Source: FEB-25 sp963726315
Lineage (GTDB): Bacteria > Chloroflexota > Anaerolineae > Anaerolineales > UBA4823
Assembly: GCA_963726315.1 (NCBI GenBank)
Contig: CAVSBZ010000004.1
Coordinates: 1-64,000 of the forward strand
Length of the DNA stretch: 64,000 nt
Direction of reading: 5' to 3'
The first letter of the stretch is position 1, and the number at the start of each line of letters is the position of its first letter. Made by a program: the position numbers and the translations under genes. Positions 26,623-36,106 of this stretch are shown piece by piece. Below the pieces are notes generated by a model. The model was not told the origin of the DNA. It searched no databases and saw only the letters and a list, made by a program, of their open reading frames with translations.

Positions 26623-27047
26623 ATACTTTCGTCGACCTCACCTCTTGTCGCATGATTGACCTACCCAAGTTTTCGGATCCACGCGGAAACCTTACTTTCA
26701 TCGAAAGTGACCGTCATATCCCGTTCACAATAAGAAGAGTTTTCTACCTTTATGACGTTCCCGGCGGAGCAGACCGGGCGGGGCATGCCCTCAAGACCTG
26801 CCACCAATTCATCGTGGCTATGTCAGGTAGTTTTGATGTTGTCCTGGATGACGGGGAAACAAAAAAACGCTATCACCTCAACCGATCATATTACGGCCTG
26901 TACATTCCACCGTTGATCTGGCGGGAAATTGATAACTTTTCTTCCGGCTCTGTATGTCTGGCTCTGGCGTCAGATATGTATAGTGAAGCGGACTATTATC
27001 GTGAGTACGATACCTTTCTGCAAGCCAGACAGTACCTAAAGAAATGA
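26619..27047 (+). CDS. fdtA: FdtA/QdtA-type dTDP-4-keto-6-deoxyglucose 3,4-ketoisomerase (cupin) with altered active-site motif
   Basis: Isomerises dTDP-4-keto-6-deoxyglucose to the 3-keto sugar that the next enzyme aminates. The 142-residue length and layout are normal: DPRGNLTFIES, IRRVFYLYDVPGG, RAGHALKTCHQFIVAMSGSFDVVLDDG and YGLYIPPLIWREI. The family motif is G-H-A-H-K, with two catalytic His. Here it is G-H-A-L-K: Leu58 (codon CTC, 26790-26792) replaces the second His (CAC would need one base). Either a sequence error or an inactive enzyme follows. Its ends overlap both neighbours by 4 bases. Confidence 0.87.
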   Translation: MNTFVDLTSCRMIDLPKFSDPRGNLTFIESDRHIPFTIRRVFYLYDVPGGADRAGHALKTCHQFIVAMSGSFDVVLDDGETKKRYHLNRSYYGLYIPPLIWREIDNFSSGSVCLALASDMYSEADYYREYDTFLQARQYLKK

Positions 27048-27841
27048 ATATTCCTTTATTAGATATGAAAGCGCCGTACTTGGAGCTGAAGTCTGAGCTA
27101 GACGAGGCTTATCAGCGGGTGATGGAGTCTGGCTGGTATATTATGGGCGAAGAGTTAGAGGCATTCGAAGCAGAATTTGCTGCTTATTGTGGGGTTAACC
27201 ATTGCATCGGAGTGGGAAATTGTCTTGATGCGCTCCATCTACTCTTACGGGCTTATGAGATTGGCGCTGGTGATGAGGTAATCGTACCCGCTAATACCTA
27301 TATTGCAACCTGGTTGGCAGTATCTTATGCCGGCGCAACGCCTGTACCGGTAGAACCGGATATCCGGGTATATAACCTGGATCCATTCCGGGTTGAACAG
27401 GCAATCACACCACGAACGCGGGCAATCCTCCCTGTGCATCTTTACGGTCAGGCAACCGACATGGAACCAATCATGGAGATCGCCCAGAAGTATCAATTGA
27501 AGGTGATTGAAGATGCTGCCCAAGCGCAGGGTACACAATACAAGCAACGCTTGGCTGGCAGCCTGGCTGATGCCGCTGGATTTAGTTTCTACCCTGCCAA
27601 GAACCTCGGCGCATTCGGCGATGCTGGCGCTATTGTGACCAACGATGACCAGCTTGCTGAGAAAGTAAAGCTATTAAGAAATTATGGATCATCGGTCAAA
27701 TATCATAATGATATCAAGGGTTACAATTCGCGCCTGGATCCATTACAAGCTGCATTTTTACGGGTGAAACTCAAACACCTTGATGAATGGAATGATCGCC
27801 GGAAGCAAATTGCCCGTTTTTATCTTAGAATCGATGACTGA
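27044..27841 (+). CDS. fdtB: DegT/DnrJ/EryC1 aminotransferase (FdtB/QdtB type), N-terminal part (frameshifted)
   Basis: PLP enzyme that puts an amino group on C3 of the dTDP-3-keto-6-deoxyhexose. Motifs include GVGNCLDALHLLL, VPANTYIATWLAV, the VIEDAAQAQG aspartate loop, and FSFYPAKNLGAFGDAG with the PLP lysine Lys186. The frame breaks at 27827, where one extra A in CTTAGAATCG shifts reading; without it RFYLESMTDIPGL follows. Bases 27828-27841 are read out of frame here. It begins inside the fdtA stop (ATGA). Confidence 0.88.
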   Translation: MNIPLLDMKAPYLELKSELDEAYQRVMESGWYIMGEELEAFEAEFAAYCGVNHCIGVGNCLDALHLLLRAYEIGAGDEVIVPANTYIATWLAVSYAGATPVPVEPDIRVYNLDPFRVEQAITPRTRAILPVHLYGQATDMEPIMEIAQKYQLKVIEDAAQAQGTQYKQRLAGSLADAAGFSFYPAKNLGAFGDAGAIVTNDDQLAEKVKLLRNYGSSVKYHNDIKGYNSRLDPLQAAFLRVKLKHLDEWNDRRKQIARFYLRIDD

Positions 27842-28148
27842 TATTCCCGGCTTGGTACTACCCTATGTACCTGAATGGTCTCAGCCGATCTGGCACCAAT
27901 TCGTAATCCGCCATAAATGCCGCGACGCATTACAAACTGCACTTCACCAGGCTGGCATCGGTACGCTAATTCATTATCCGATTCCACCCCACCTTTCCGA
28001 TGCGTATGTCAAATCTGGTTGGAAACCGGGGGACTTTCCGATAACAGAGGAGCTTGCTCAAACCGTGCTGAGCATCCCAATGGGACCACACATTCAACTT
28101 GGGAATATTGAAGAGGTCATCGCAGTTGTCAAGTCAGTACTGGCTTGA
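27828..28148 (+). CDS. fdtB: DegT/DnrJ/EryC1 aminotransferase, C-terminal part
   Basis: Continuation after the one-base frameshift at 27827. It holds the small-domain signature of the family (HQFVIRHKCRDALQTALHQAGIGTLIHYPIPPH and LAQTVLSIPMGPHI). Joined to the first part the enzyme is about 368 residues, a normal length. A frame in this phase can be read from 27780, but its first codons are not aminotransferase-like. Confidence 0.85.
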   Translation, partial: ESMTDIPGLVLPYVPEWSQPIWHQFVIRHKCRDALQTALHQAGIGTLIHYPIPPHLSDAYVKSGWKPGDFPITEELAQTVLSIPMGPHIQLGNIEEVIAVVKSVLA

Positions 28149-28163
28149 AAGATTATCAACCAG

Positions 28164-29303
28164 ATGACGCCTCGAGTTAGTGTTTGTATCCCTTCATACA
28201 ACTACGCCGGCTACTTATCAGAAACACTGGATAGTATCCTGGCTCAAACATTCTCTGACTACGAGATTATTGTAGTCGATGATGCATCAACAGATGATAG
28301 TCAGGCGATCGCAGAAAGTTACGCCGGGAAATATCCGAATACAGTTCGGGTATTTACGCACGCGGGACGGGTCAATAAAGGTATCTCTGCCACCTGTAAC
28401 CTGGCGATTGAACAGGCACGCGGTGAATATCTTGCCTGGCTCGGCGCAGACGATTCTTGGTATCCAGATAAGCTGGCCTGTCAGGTGAGTGAGCTTGACC
28501 TCAATCCTGAGGTTGGATTAACCTACTGTTATGCAGACATCGTGGATTCCAAGGGGGAAAAGACCGGTGAAAGGATGGGCCGGGATATGACCCACAATTT
28601 ACTCCCAATGCTGGTTGCGGGAAATTTTGTCCCCCACCTTACCGCATTTCACCGGCGAGCTTGCTTGGAAAAAACTGGTTATTATGATGAAACCCTTCAG
28701 TACAGTGACTGGGAAATGTGGCTGAAGATGGGTAATTTCTTTCGCTTCAGTTTCATTGACCATCCCCTGGCAAAGTATCGCGTGCATGGTGTAAACATGT
28801 TTACTGGTAGCACTACGGATACTCAAACCCGGCACAACATTGAGGTGACCGAAAAATTTATCCACACACCATTCGAAGGACCGCTTGGCAGTTCACGCAT
28901 TCAAGCTTTATTGGCTTTGCGGTTGGCGCATTTGAGATTTGACTTAGGCCAAACAGACCAGGCAGATGAATATCTACAAAAATGCTTCATCATTGATCCA
29001 AGTCTTGCTGACCAATGGGTGTACCTGACCGAGTGGTTAGACCTGTTAACGGATAAACCTGAGTTTAGACTATTTGCTGCCTCGCGTTTTCCTCAGGTCT
29101 GGAGGTCACAATTCGAAGGAGCTCAACTGGAGAAAGCTGCGTGTTATTACCGCAACCATGACCTTCAAAAAGCAAGGAATTTTGCTTTTAAATCAATACG
29201 AAAGGATTTACGCAATGCTGGTAAACGTGAATTGGTAGGCACGATCTTGCAAGCATCGACTTCCCCTAAGATTTATAAGTTTCTTCGATCTCTTCGCACG
29301 TGA
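28164..29303 (+). CDS. GT2 glycosyltransferase with C-terminal TPR-like region
   Basis: Family 2 glycosyltransferase of 379 residues. The GT-A core shows RVSVCIPSYNYAGYLSETLDSIL, VVDDASTDDS and the DxD-type LGADDSWYPDKL, then HLTAFHRRACLEKTGYYDE and DWEMWLKMG. Residues from about 245 are helical with TPR-like content (RFDLGQTDQADEYLQKCFIIDPSLADQW). It follows fdtB by 15 bases and is probably the last gene of the wzm-wzt-acyltransferase-fdtA-fdtB operon. It is a candidate to transfer the 3-amino-3,6-dideoxyhexose (inference). Confidence 0.85.
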   Translation: MTPRVSVCIPSYNYAGYLSETLDSILAQTFSDYEIIVVDDASTDDSQAIAESYAGKYPNTVRVFTHAGRVNKGISATCNLAIEQARGEYLAWLGADDSWYPDKLACQVSELDLNPEVGLTYCYADIVDSKGEKTGERMGRDMTHNLLPMLVAGNFVPHLTAFHRRACLEKTGYYDETLQYSDWEMWLKMGNFFRFSFIDHPLAKYRVHGVNMFTGSTTDTQTRHNIEVTEKFIHTPFEGPLGSSRIQALLALRLAHLRFDLGQTDQADEYLQKCFIIDPSLADQWVYLTEWLDLLTDKPEFRLFAASRFPQVWRSQFEGAQLEKAACYYRNHDLQKARNFAFKSIRKDLRNAGKRELVGTILQASTSPKIYKFLRSLRT

Positions 29304-29513
29304 TGACTCGGATGATGTCGGAAATATGCAGTGCCCTTCTAATTTTTTCTTATGAGCCGGATTCTTAGCATATTGCTCATCGGTGAACCCAAAGTCCTAT
29401 TAGCGGTGGTTTTATCATCACTCATGCTATGCATATCACCTTTAGATAGTTGATGCCAGATGGGTTTAATAAGTTGGGAATAAACATTTTATTATTTTTA
29501 TGAGGTGGGCAAG

Positions 29514-32500
29514 ATGAATAGAAAACTATTCCTTATCGGTCTCCTTTCTATAGTCGCATTAATTGGAATTACTAGTTCCGTTATTGCTGCGGATTTCATC
29601 GACGGCAGCAACGACGTCTATGTTTGTCCCTGGCTGGGATGCAAACCCGGCGCTGCCAGCTATTCAGTGGATGATGGCCTCACCTCCGGTAATAACGAGA
29701 TGGTCGCCGCTGGCTTTCGAGGCACATATTATTACGATGGAAATGGGACTTCCCCAAATCCCATTTCAAATATGGTGGCGGTAAGCAATAATGGTCATGA
29801 GGTAGGTAGTCATCTCCTCGATCACGCAGCAAACTGCAATTTACCCCCATCCTGTACTCCGGATACCTGCACCCCTACAAACCTGTTCTCACCTGTTTAT
29901 CTAAACCCAACTGCTGTTACAAACTTCCGCATCAACCAGATAGAGCCCAATATCCAGGCGATAGAGTCAGCGATCAATAAACCAGTCATCACAATTGCCT
30001 GGCCCTGCGGCGTAACGGATACCAACCGCGGGACAGCGGCGTCGTATTATGTTATTGCGTCGCGTGGCTATTATGACCCGTGGAGTAATAATTTTGCCTG
30101 GATGATGAATTTAAGCGACCCAACCCCACCGCTCACCATGGCAATCAACACCGTTGATACTGGAAACTATAATATTTCTTACATAAAGAGTGCCATAAAC
30201 CAGGGAAAATGGCTGATCATAACCGTCCATGACAGCACAATCGGACTTAGTGATGTCGGTTTACATTTAAGCGACCTGTGGGCTGCACCGATTGGAGAGA
30301 TATACAAATATATCCAGGTTCGAAATAGCGCAACATTCCAAAATTATTCCCATAACAGTTCATCCATCGCCTTCGATGCAGCTCGCACGGTGCAGGATTT
30401 TGTGCCCCAGAGCCTGAGTGGGTATTCGTTCAGCCCGATCACCTTTGATAACCCTATATCGTTGATGGTGGGCTTGCTGGATACCGACGTCGTACAGAAT
30501 GTTTCTATCGATGGCGTACCGGTCAGTAATTTTTCCTTTAAAATTTATAATTCCTACCGCTACCTCATATTTAATACCCCATTGAGCCTGGCACCGAAGC
30601 ACATTGTGGTCAACCTCAGCCAGGGTACACCTCCGGAAATGTATACCCTGTGGGGAAATACAGTTCCGTCTGGCGCACCTGAATCAGACACCAACGGGGC
30701 AATCGAGCTGGGAGTAAATTTCCAATCAGCTGTCAGCGGATATATTACCGGAATCCGCTTTTATAAACCATCTACAGATGTAGCCACGCACTTGGGACAC
30801 CTTTGGAAAAACAATGGACAATTGTTAGCTGAAGCCGTCTTTTCGAATAAATCTTCTTCTGGCTGGCAGACGGCCTATTTCTCGTCGCCAGTCGCCATTA
30901 CTGCTAACACAGTTTATAACGCCTCTTATCATATCAGCGCTCCAGATAATACCAGCGTCTATTACCAGACTCCTTTCTTCTTCAATACTCCCCATATCAA
31001 TTCACCATTAACTGCCCCTGATGTGAATGGGAACAATATTAACATCAACGGTGTTTATCGTTATGGCGGGGTCGCATATCCAAATGAGATATACCAATCG
31101 ACGTTGTACTGGGTTGATGCAATATTTACGCGGTTTGGCCCTGCACCAACTTCGACTCCGACCAGTTCTCCGACTTCCACAGTGACCAGTACGCCGACTT
31201 CTAACTTCACACCCACTGCTACTGCCACAGCGACTAACACTCCAACCCCAACCGCCACAGCAACTAACACTCCGACCCCCACAGCGACCAACTCCGCTAC
31301 ACCTACCAATACAAATACCCCAACTGCCACGGCAACTAACACTCCGACTGCCACAGCGACCAATACACCTACTACGACTGCGACCAATACACCTACTGCG
31401 ACTGCGACCAATACACCGACTGCAACAGGTACGAATACACCGACTGCCACCTTCACACCTAGCCTTACTCCAACAGCCACTCACACACCGACCGCTTCCC
31501 TTACACCCACACCTACTGCCACAGCAACCAACACGCCGACTCCAACAGAGACTAATACTCCAACGACTACTTTTACACCTACTCCTACTGGTACAGCGAC
31601 AGATACTCCGACGGCCACCCTCTCACCCACACCAACTGCGACGTCGACCCATACACCCACTCGAACGGCTACCTTCACATCCACACCCACTGCCACTGCG
31701 ACTTACACACCCACACCATCTAATACATCCACTCCAACCGCAACCGCGACCCATACACCCATTCCAACGGCTACCTTCACATCCACACCCACCGCCACTG
31801 CGACGATCACGCCTACACCAACGAACACGCCTACACCAACGAATACACTTACTCCAACAGCTACGGCGACCAACACACCGTCTCCAACAGCAACCTTCAC
31901 GCCTACACCCACCGCCACTGCGTCTAACACGCCCACACCAACAAATACACCTACACCAAGCGCTACAGCGACCCATACACCCACTCCAACTGCTACCTTC
32001 ACATCCACACCCACCGCCACTGCGACGATCACGCCTACACCAACGAACACGCCTACACCAACGAATACACCTACACCAACGAATACACCTACTCCAACAG
32101 CTACGGCGACCAACACACCCACTCCAACGGCTACCTTCACATCCACACCCACCGCCACGGCGACGAACACGCCTACACCAACGAATACACCTACTCCGAC
32201 AGCTACGGCGACCAACACACCCACTCCAACCGCGACTGTTTACTGTCCCAATGCTGCAGCTGGCTATTGCCGTACAGACAATGAATCGCGCACCTGGATT
32301 GCAGGGACTACGAATACAGGAATAACCCGTGATGATCAGACTGTTAATATAAGTTTGCCGTTCTCTTTTACATATTTTGGGAACAGTTATACGTCAGTTA
32401 ACATTTCGTCTAACGGAAACATCCATTTCGGCAGCTCCAGCTCGGCATTCAACAATTTAGCAATTCCTAACACGAAGCTCCCGAATGCAATGATCGCCAC

Positions 32501-32834
32501 TTTCTGGGATGACTTGGATCCATCTTTGGGGGGTAACATCTATACCGGGGTATCTGGGACGGCACCAAATCGAATATTTATAATCGAGTGGCGGAATGTA
32601 TCTCATAACAAAGGCAGCAGAACTAATGGCGCGACGTTTGAAATCCAGCTCGTTGAAGGTACAAACCACATTTGGTATATTTACCAGGATACGATCTTCG
32701 GTTCGTCCGCTTTCGATAATGGCATTTCTGCCACCAGTGGCATAGAAAACAACAACGGCAGAGACGGCAACCAATATAGTTACAATAATGCAGTGTTAAC
32801 CAATAATAAGGTATTACACTTCTGGCCGCAATAG
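29514..32834 (+). CDS. Secreted polysaccharide deacetylase-like protein with DUF4082 and long Thr/Pro linker
   Basis: Exported protein of about 1106 residues. ATG at 29514 is chosen because GAGGTGGG lies 4-5 bases upstream; a GTG at 29505 is upstream in frame. After a signal peptide, residues 30-260 resemble NodB-type deacetylases: YSVDDG (metal Asp pair), the H-x3-H pair in VGSHLLDH, and AWPCG where R-x-P-Y/F-G is usual. A DUF4082 beta-sandwich follows (about 385-540: GVNFQSAVSGYITGIRFYK, TVYNASYH). Residues 543-908 are an almost pure Thr/Pro/Ala/Asn linker. The C-terminal domain (910-1106) is beta-rich (SSNGNIHFGSSSS, NAMIATFWDDLDPSLGG). A cell-surface glycan deacetylase spaced away from the wall is inferred. 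Confidence 0.82.
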   Translation: MNRKLFLIGLLSIVALIGITSSVIAADFIDGSNDVYVCPWLGCKPGAASYSVDDGLTSGNNEMVAAGFRGTYYYDGNGTSPNPISNMVAVSNNGHEVGSHLLDHAANCNLPPSCTPDTCTPTNLFSPVYLNPTAVTNFRINQIEPNIQAIESAINKPVITIAWPCGVTDTNRGTAASYYVIASRGYYDPWSNNFAWMMNLSDPTPPLTMAINTVDTGNYNISYIKSAINQGKWLIITVHDSTIGLSDVGLHLSDLWAAPIGEIYKYIQVRNSATFQNYSHNSSSIAFDAARTVQDFVPQSLSGYSFSPITFDNPISLMVGLLDTDVVQNVSIDGVPVSNFSFKIYNSYRYLIFNTPLSLAPKHIVVNLSQGTPPEMYTLWGNTVPSGAPESDTNGAIELGVNFQSAVSGYITGIRFYKPSTDVATHLGHLWKNNGQLLAEAVFSNKSSSGWQTAYFSSPVAITANTVYNASYHISAPDNTSVYYQTPFFFNTPHINSPLTAPDVNGNNININGVYRYGGVAYPNEIYQSTLYWVDAIFTRFGPAPTSTPTSSPTSTVTSTPTSNFTPTATATATNTPTPTATATNTPTPTATNSATPTNTNTPTATATNTPTATATNTPTTTATNTPTATATNTPTATGTNTPTATFTPSLTPTATHTPTASLTPTPTATATNTPTPTETNTPTTTFTPTPTGTATDTPTATLSPTPTATSTHTPTRTATFTSTPTATATYTPTPSNTSTPTATATHTPIPTATFTSTPTATATITPTPTNTPTPTNTLTPTATATNTPSPTATFTPTPTATASNTPTPTNTPTPSATATHTPTPTATFTSTPTATATITPTPTNTPTPTNTPTPTNTPTPTATATNTPTPTATFTSTPTATATNTPTPTNTPTPTATATNTPTPTATVYCPNAAAGYCRTDNESRTWIAGTTNTGITRDDQTVNISLPFSFTYFGNSYTSVNISSNGNIHFGSSSSAFNNLAIPNTKLPNAMIATFWDDLDPSLGGNIYTGVSGTAPNRIFIIEWRNVSHNKGSRTNGATFEIQLVEGTNHIWYIYQDTIFGSSAFDNGISATSGIENNNGRDGNQYSYNNAVLTNNKVLHFWPQ
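31141..32236 (+). repeat. Coding Thr/Pro low-complexity repeat with higher-order units
   Basis: About 1.1 kb of degenerate ACA/ACC/CCN-rich codons encoding T-P-T, T-A-T-x-T and N-T-P units. Longer blocks recur almost exactly: one starting ACACCC-(A)T/CTCCAACNGCTACC is at 31755, again at 31977 (222 bases, 74 codons on) and at 32115 (138 bases, 46 codons on). Long antisense frames across it are by-products of the composition. Such tracts are prone to length change and to misassembly. Confidence 0.9.
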
Positions 32835-32895
32835 TCGTTTCATTCGTGAAACATCTATGATCGTGAAATATCTATGATAATGAGGAAACAGAAGA

Positions 32896-33216
32896 GTGAG
32901 TAATTTTCTTCGCTGCAAGCAGCTCCCGCGAATAATCACTGCGCTGTTCGTCATGATTATTTTATTGGGAATATCTCAGGGAATTGCGCAGGGTCAATCT
33001 AGTGGATGGTCGACACCGAAAAATTTTTCACAGCAGCCCGATACATACTCTGAATTACCACTTATGCTGTGTGATCGCTTTCAGAATCTGCATGTCTTCT
33101 GGAGCGAAAGAATAGATCAAGAAGGTAATGCTCCTTCATCTGACATATTTTATAAGAATGACCAAGGAGGAGTATGGTCTCAGCCTATAGATATTCTTAT
33201 TACAAACAGGATTTAA
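32896..33216 (+). CDS. BNR/sialidase-like beta-propeller protein, N-terminal part (ends at in-frame TAA)
   Basis: Start of a membrane-anchored, exported six-bladed-propeller-like protein. The start is GTG with GAGGAAAC upstream. Residues 12-34 form a signal peptide or anchor, followed by WSTPKNFSQQPDTYSELP, LHVFWSER and VWSQPIDI, typical of BNR/Asp-box-type blades. The frame ends at TAA (33214-33216) but continues in phase at 33217 with matching blades, so one base change separates the two parts. It lies 61 bases after the deacetylase gene and may be co-transcribed. Confidence 0.72.
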   Translation: MSNFLRCKQLPRIITALFVMIILLGISQGIAQGQSSGWSTPKNFSQQPDTYSELPLMLCDRFQNLHVFWSERIDQEGNAPSSDIFYKNDQGGVWSQPIDILITNRI

Positions 33217-34332
33217 CAATTGCACGGTGCCATCACACCAGATGATTTTATTCACCTTGTCTGGTCTAATGATGCTCATGAGGTAGTTTACTCTCGAACT
33301 CCATTAAATTCTGCGACTCAATTGAGAAAATGGACTGAACCATATGGAATAGTAACTAATTCTTATTACAGCAATATTTCTGCTGATAAAGATGGAATTC
33401 TATATGTGATCTATACAACTGCCGATTTCGAGACAATGAAGAATGGGATATATTATTCGATTTCTTCTGATTCTGGAAAAACATGGTCTTTATCAAAAAC
33501 GATTTTGGAGATAAAAACAAATGTACCATCCACTATCGCTGCCCAATTTATTGTTGATGGCCGAGGTCGCTATCATGTTGTTTATGCAGTACGTTCAATT
33601 ACTATTGGAGAGTATTCTGCTTTAGGCTATTTGCGCTCTACAGATGCCGGTAAACGTTGGGAGACACCTCTAACTTTTTCTCCTGATTTCCCCAACGCGA
33701 GCATGAACGTTATTGGAGAATATTCTTTTGGGGATGATGAGATACACTTGACATATAACTCACCCTCCCGATTACACCAATGGTCCTATGATGGAGGCGA
33801 AACTTGGAGCCAACCAGCACCAATTGAAAATGGACCAACCATTGGTTGGGCGTCTGGTGGATATAATCATCTTGTGAAAGATAGTTCTGGTGTATTACAT
33901 GTAGTTTTTGCTTCGGCTGCTGGTGTTTACCATTCAACATGGAATGGATCGAGTTGGGGTGTCGCGGAGCAAATTGATCAGCCATCCTTTGATCCGCATG
34001 ATCAACAACTGGTATTATGTCAAGGGAATAGATTGAGTGTTAGTTATCATGGAAATGATTTTCATAGTGAGATTTGGTATAGTGAGAAATTCCTAGATAT
34101 TCCAAACATTCCTCAATTACCAAACCCTACACCCATTTTGACATCTACTCCAACAGCAACACTCATTGAGGATACAATTTTAATAACTGAAACGCCTATC
34201 CCGACTAAAATTTCTATTGGTCCTCCCAAGTTGGATCAACAACAATCATTATTAACGGTAATAATATTTCCTGTGATTTCAGTGATCTTATTAATTTCTG
34301 CTGCACTCTTTATTAAGATAAAACACCCATAA
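33217..34332 (+). CDS. BNR/sialidase-like beta-propeller protein, C-terminal part
   Basis: In-phase continuation after the TAA at 33214-33216. It carries Asp-box-like repeats (SISSDSGKTWSL, RSTDAGKRWETP, SYDGGETWSQP) and H-(L/V)-V-(W/F/Y) strands, then a short Thr/Pro stretch (NPTPILTSTPTA), and ends in a transmembrane helix (VIIFPVISVILLISAALFI) with a basic tail. The layout is a surface protein held by its C-terminus. No sialidase catalytic residues can be identified. Joined length is about 478 residues. Confidence 0.72.
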   Translation, partial: QLHGAITPDDFIHLVWSNDAHEVVYSRTPLNSATQLRKWTEPYGIVTNSYYSNISADKDGILYVIYTTADFETMKNGIYYSISSDSGKTWSLSKTILEIKTNVPSTIAAQFIVDGRGRYHVVYAVRSITIGEYSALGYLRSTDAGKRWETPLTFSPDFPNASMNVIGEYSFGDDEIHLTYNSPSRLHQWSYDGGETWSQPAPIENGPTIGWASGGYNHLVKDSSGVLHVVFASAAGVYHSTWNGSSWGVAEQIDQPSFDPHDQQLVLCQGNRLSVSYHGNDFHSEIWYSEKFLDIPNIPQLPNPTPILTSTPTATLIEDTILITETPIPTKISIGPPKLDQQQSLLTVIIFPVISVILLISAALFIKIKHP

Positions 34333-34357
34333 ATTATTATTACTAATTTTGATACCT

Positions 34358-35302
34358 ATGGGAGAGAAAAACATTAAACCATTCGTGTCAGTGATTATTA
34401 TTACGCGTAATCGCACAAAAATATTGTCAGATTGTCTAGATCACCTGGCGATGCAAAACTATACTGATTTTGAGACCATTGTTGTGGATAGCTCCGATAA
34501 CAATGAGACTAGAGACTTGCTTGCTTCCTGGCCATTAGTACAGCAGTATAGCATCTGGAATGGAAGGAATAATATGCCTGCAGCACGTAACCTGGGCTTA
34601 TCCAAAGCGAGAGGAGAAATTGTAGCATTTATAGATGACGACGCCATGGTTTTTCCAGACTGGTTGGAGAATCTTGTGCCGGGCTATTCTACCGAAAAAA
34701 TCGGAGGCGTGGGTGGAAGGACCATCGATACACTCCTTAAAGTCGATGAGAACGATCCCCGAATTGGTCGAGTGTATCCTGACGGGACAATTGTTCAAAA
34801 TTTTTCCAGAGCTCTACTCGAACCAGTTTCTGTTGAATGGCTGATAGGTTGTAATATGTCATTTCGAAGATCAATATTGAATGGATTGGGCGGATTCGAC
34901 CAAAAATATGGTGGTAATAATTCATTCGAAGATGTAGATATGTCTACTCGTGTCAAAAAAACAGGTTACGATTTATTGTTGGTCCCCTCTGCTGTAGTAA
35001 ACCATGTCTTTGCTCCGCGAGCCGCAGGTAATGTTTCAAGGGATTACGAAAATCCCCGTGTTCGATACTACCTTACCCACAACCGAGCGTATTATGTTAC
35101 TAAAAACTTCGGATTAAATAAAATGTATCTTGGATATATGTTCAGCTCACTTGTTGGAATGACTACTTCTGCGGTTAAAAAACCCAGTAAGTTAGCCTGG
35201 AAACTCTTGGGGGCAACATTCCTTGGATTCATGAGCGGCTCGTTCGACGCTTACGTTCTTAAAATGAAAAATGGATCATTACTCGAAAAGAAATCCGTTT
35301 AA
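34358..35302 (+). CDS. GT2 glycosyltransferase
   Basis: Family 2 glycosyltransferase of about 314 residues, cytoplasmic face. Motifs are VSVIIITRNRTKILSDCL, VVDSSDNNETR, NMPAARNLGL, the metal-binding FIDDDAMVFPDWL, IGCNMSFRRSIL and NSFEDVDMSTRVKKTG. A weak hydrophobic segment near the end may dip into the membrane. The ATG at 34358 is used; a TTG three codons earlier is in frame, and neither has a clear ribosome-binding site. It starts a run of glycan genes ending with the Wzy-like protein at 42306. Confidence 0.86.
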   Translation: MGEKNIKPFVSVIIITRNRTKILSDCLDHLAMQNYTDFETIVVDSSDNNETRDLLASWPLVQQYSIWNGRNNMPAARNLGLSKARGEIVAFIDDDAMVFPDWLENLVPGYSTEKIGGVGGRTIDTLLKVDENDPRIGRVYPDGTIVQNFSRALLEPVSVEWLIGCNMSFRRSILNGLGGFDQKYGGNNSFEDVDMSTRVKKTGYDLLLVPSAVVNHVFAPRAAGNVSRDYENPRVRYYLTHNRAYYVTKNFGLNKMYLGYMFSSLVGMTTSAVKKPSKLAWKLLGATFLGFMSGSFDAYVLKMKNGSLLEKKSV

Positions 35303-35459
35303 ATAAGTCATTGTTCCTGGCAAGATAGTTAGGATATTAGGCTTCATCACATGCTGGTTTTTTTTATATATCGGAGTATTCCAGTTATTGCTCCAAGTAC
35401 CGAAAATATAAGTTTGAACTTCGGAAAATTGAGTTGGCTATGCGAAAAAAGGATAATCT

Positions 35460-36104
35460 GTGATTTTTACTATTATTGAGTCAATCGAAACGCGTATTAG
35501 TCGGCGTCTTGAACTACTTCGTGGTGGATGGAAGAAATTAAAAGGGGTTAGGGCAGGGAAACGATTTGGACTAGGATCTAACGTTATTATTTTATATTCG
35601 CGATGCCTCACAGTTGCAGACGATGTGAGCATAGATGGACCAGCATACTTAAATTGTTTATCTAAAAAGGGAGTTCTAATTGGATCCCACACAAGCATTG
35701 ATAGGAATTGCTGGTTGCACTGTGGAGGATCAAAAAATGACTACGATCATGGTTTTTTTTCAATCGGAGAGAATTCATTTATTGGTTGTAATGCTGTTAT
35801 TGGTGCTGGTGGAGGTATTCAGATCGGTAATCATGTTTTGATTGGTCAGAGTGTCAATCTCCACGCTGAAAGTCATAATTTCAGTGATCCCGAATTGCGT
35901 ATTGATCAGCAGGGTGTCACCTACCGGGGTATAACTATTGAGGATGATGTCTGGATTGGTTCAAAGGTAACCATTCTTGATGGAGTCACGATTGGACGGG
36001 GATCCATCATTGGTGCAGGAGCAGTTGTTACTAAATCAATCAACCCTTATAGTATTTCAATCGGTGTACCTGCCAAAGTAATTGGGGATCGTAGGAAAAG
36101 ATAG
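35460..36104 (+). CDS. Left-handed beta-helix acyltransferase (WcaF-like)
   Basis: Predicted O-acetyltransferase of 214 residues acting on a glycan residue or lipid-linked sugar. Hexapeptide repeats run through the C-terminal two thirds (GENSFIGCNAVIGAGGGIQIGNHVLIGQSVNLHAESH and EDDVWIGSKVTILDGVTIGRGSIIGAGAVV), with the H-x-H in HAESH as candidate catalytic His. The start is GTG with AAAAGGA about 6 bases upstream. The next gene begins 3 bases after its stop, so it is coupled to the GT4 gene. Confidence 0.84.
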   Translation: MIFTIIESIETRISRRLELLRGGWKKLKGVRAGKRFGLGSNVIILYSRCLTVADDVSIDGPAYLNCLSKKGVLIGSHTSIDRNCWLHCGGSKNDYDHGFFSIGENSFIGCNAVIGAGGGIQIGNHVLIGQSVNLHAESHNFSDPELRIDQQGVTYRGITIEDDVWIGSKVTILDGVTIGRGSIIGAGAVVTKSINPYSISIGVPAKVIGDRRKR

Positions 36105-36106
36105 AG

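Noticed and set aside
31008..32224. Long minus-strand frames (up to 173 codons) rich in Val-Gly or Cys-Arg-Trp
   Set aside because: They are antisense to the Thr/Pro repeat; the repeated codons keep the other frames free of stops. There are no domains or ribosome-binding sites.
32896..34332. True sialidase
   Set aside because: Asp-box-like repeats occur, but the catalytic Arg triad, Tyr and Glu cannot be identified; only the propeller fold is supported.
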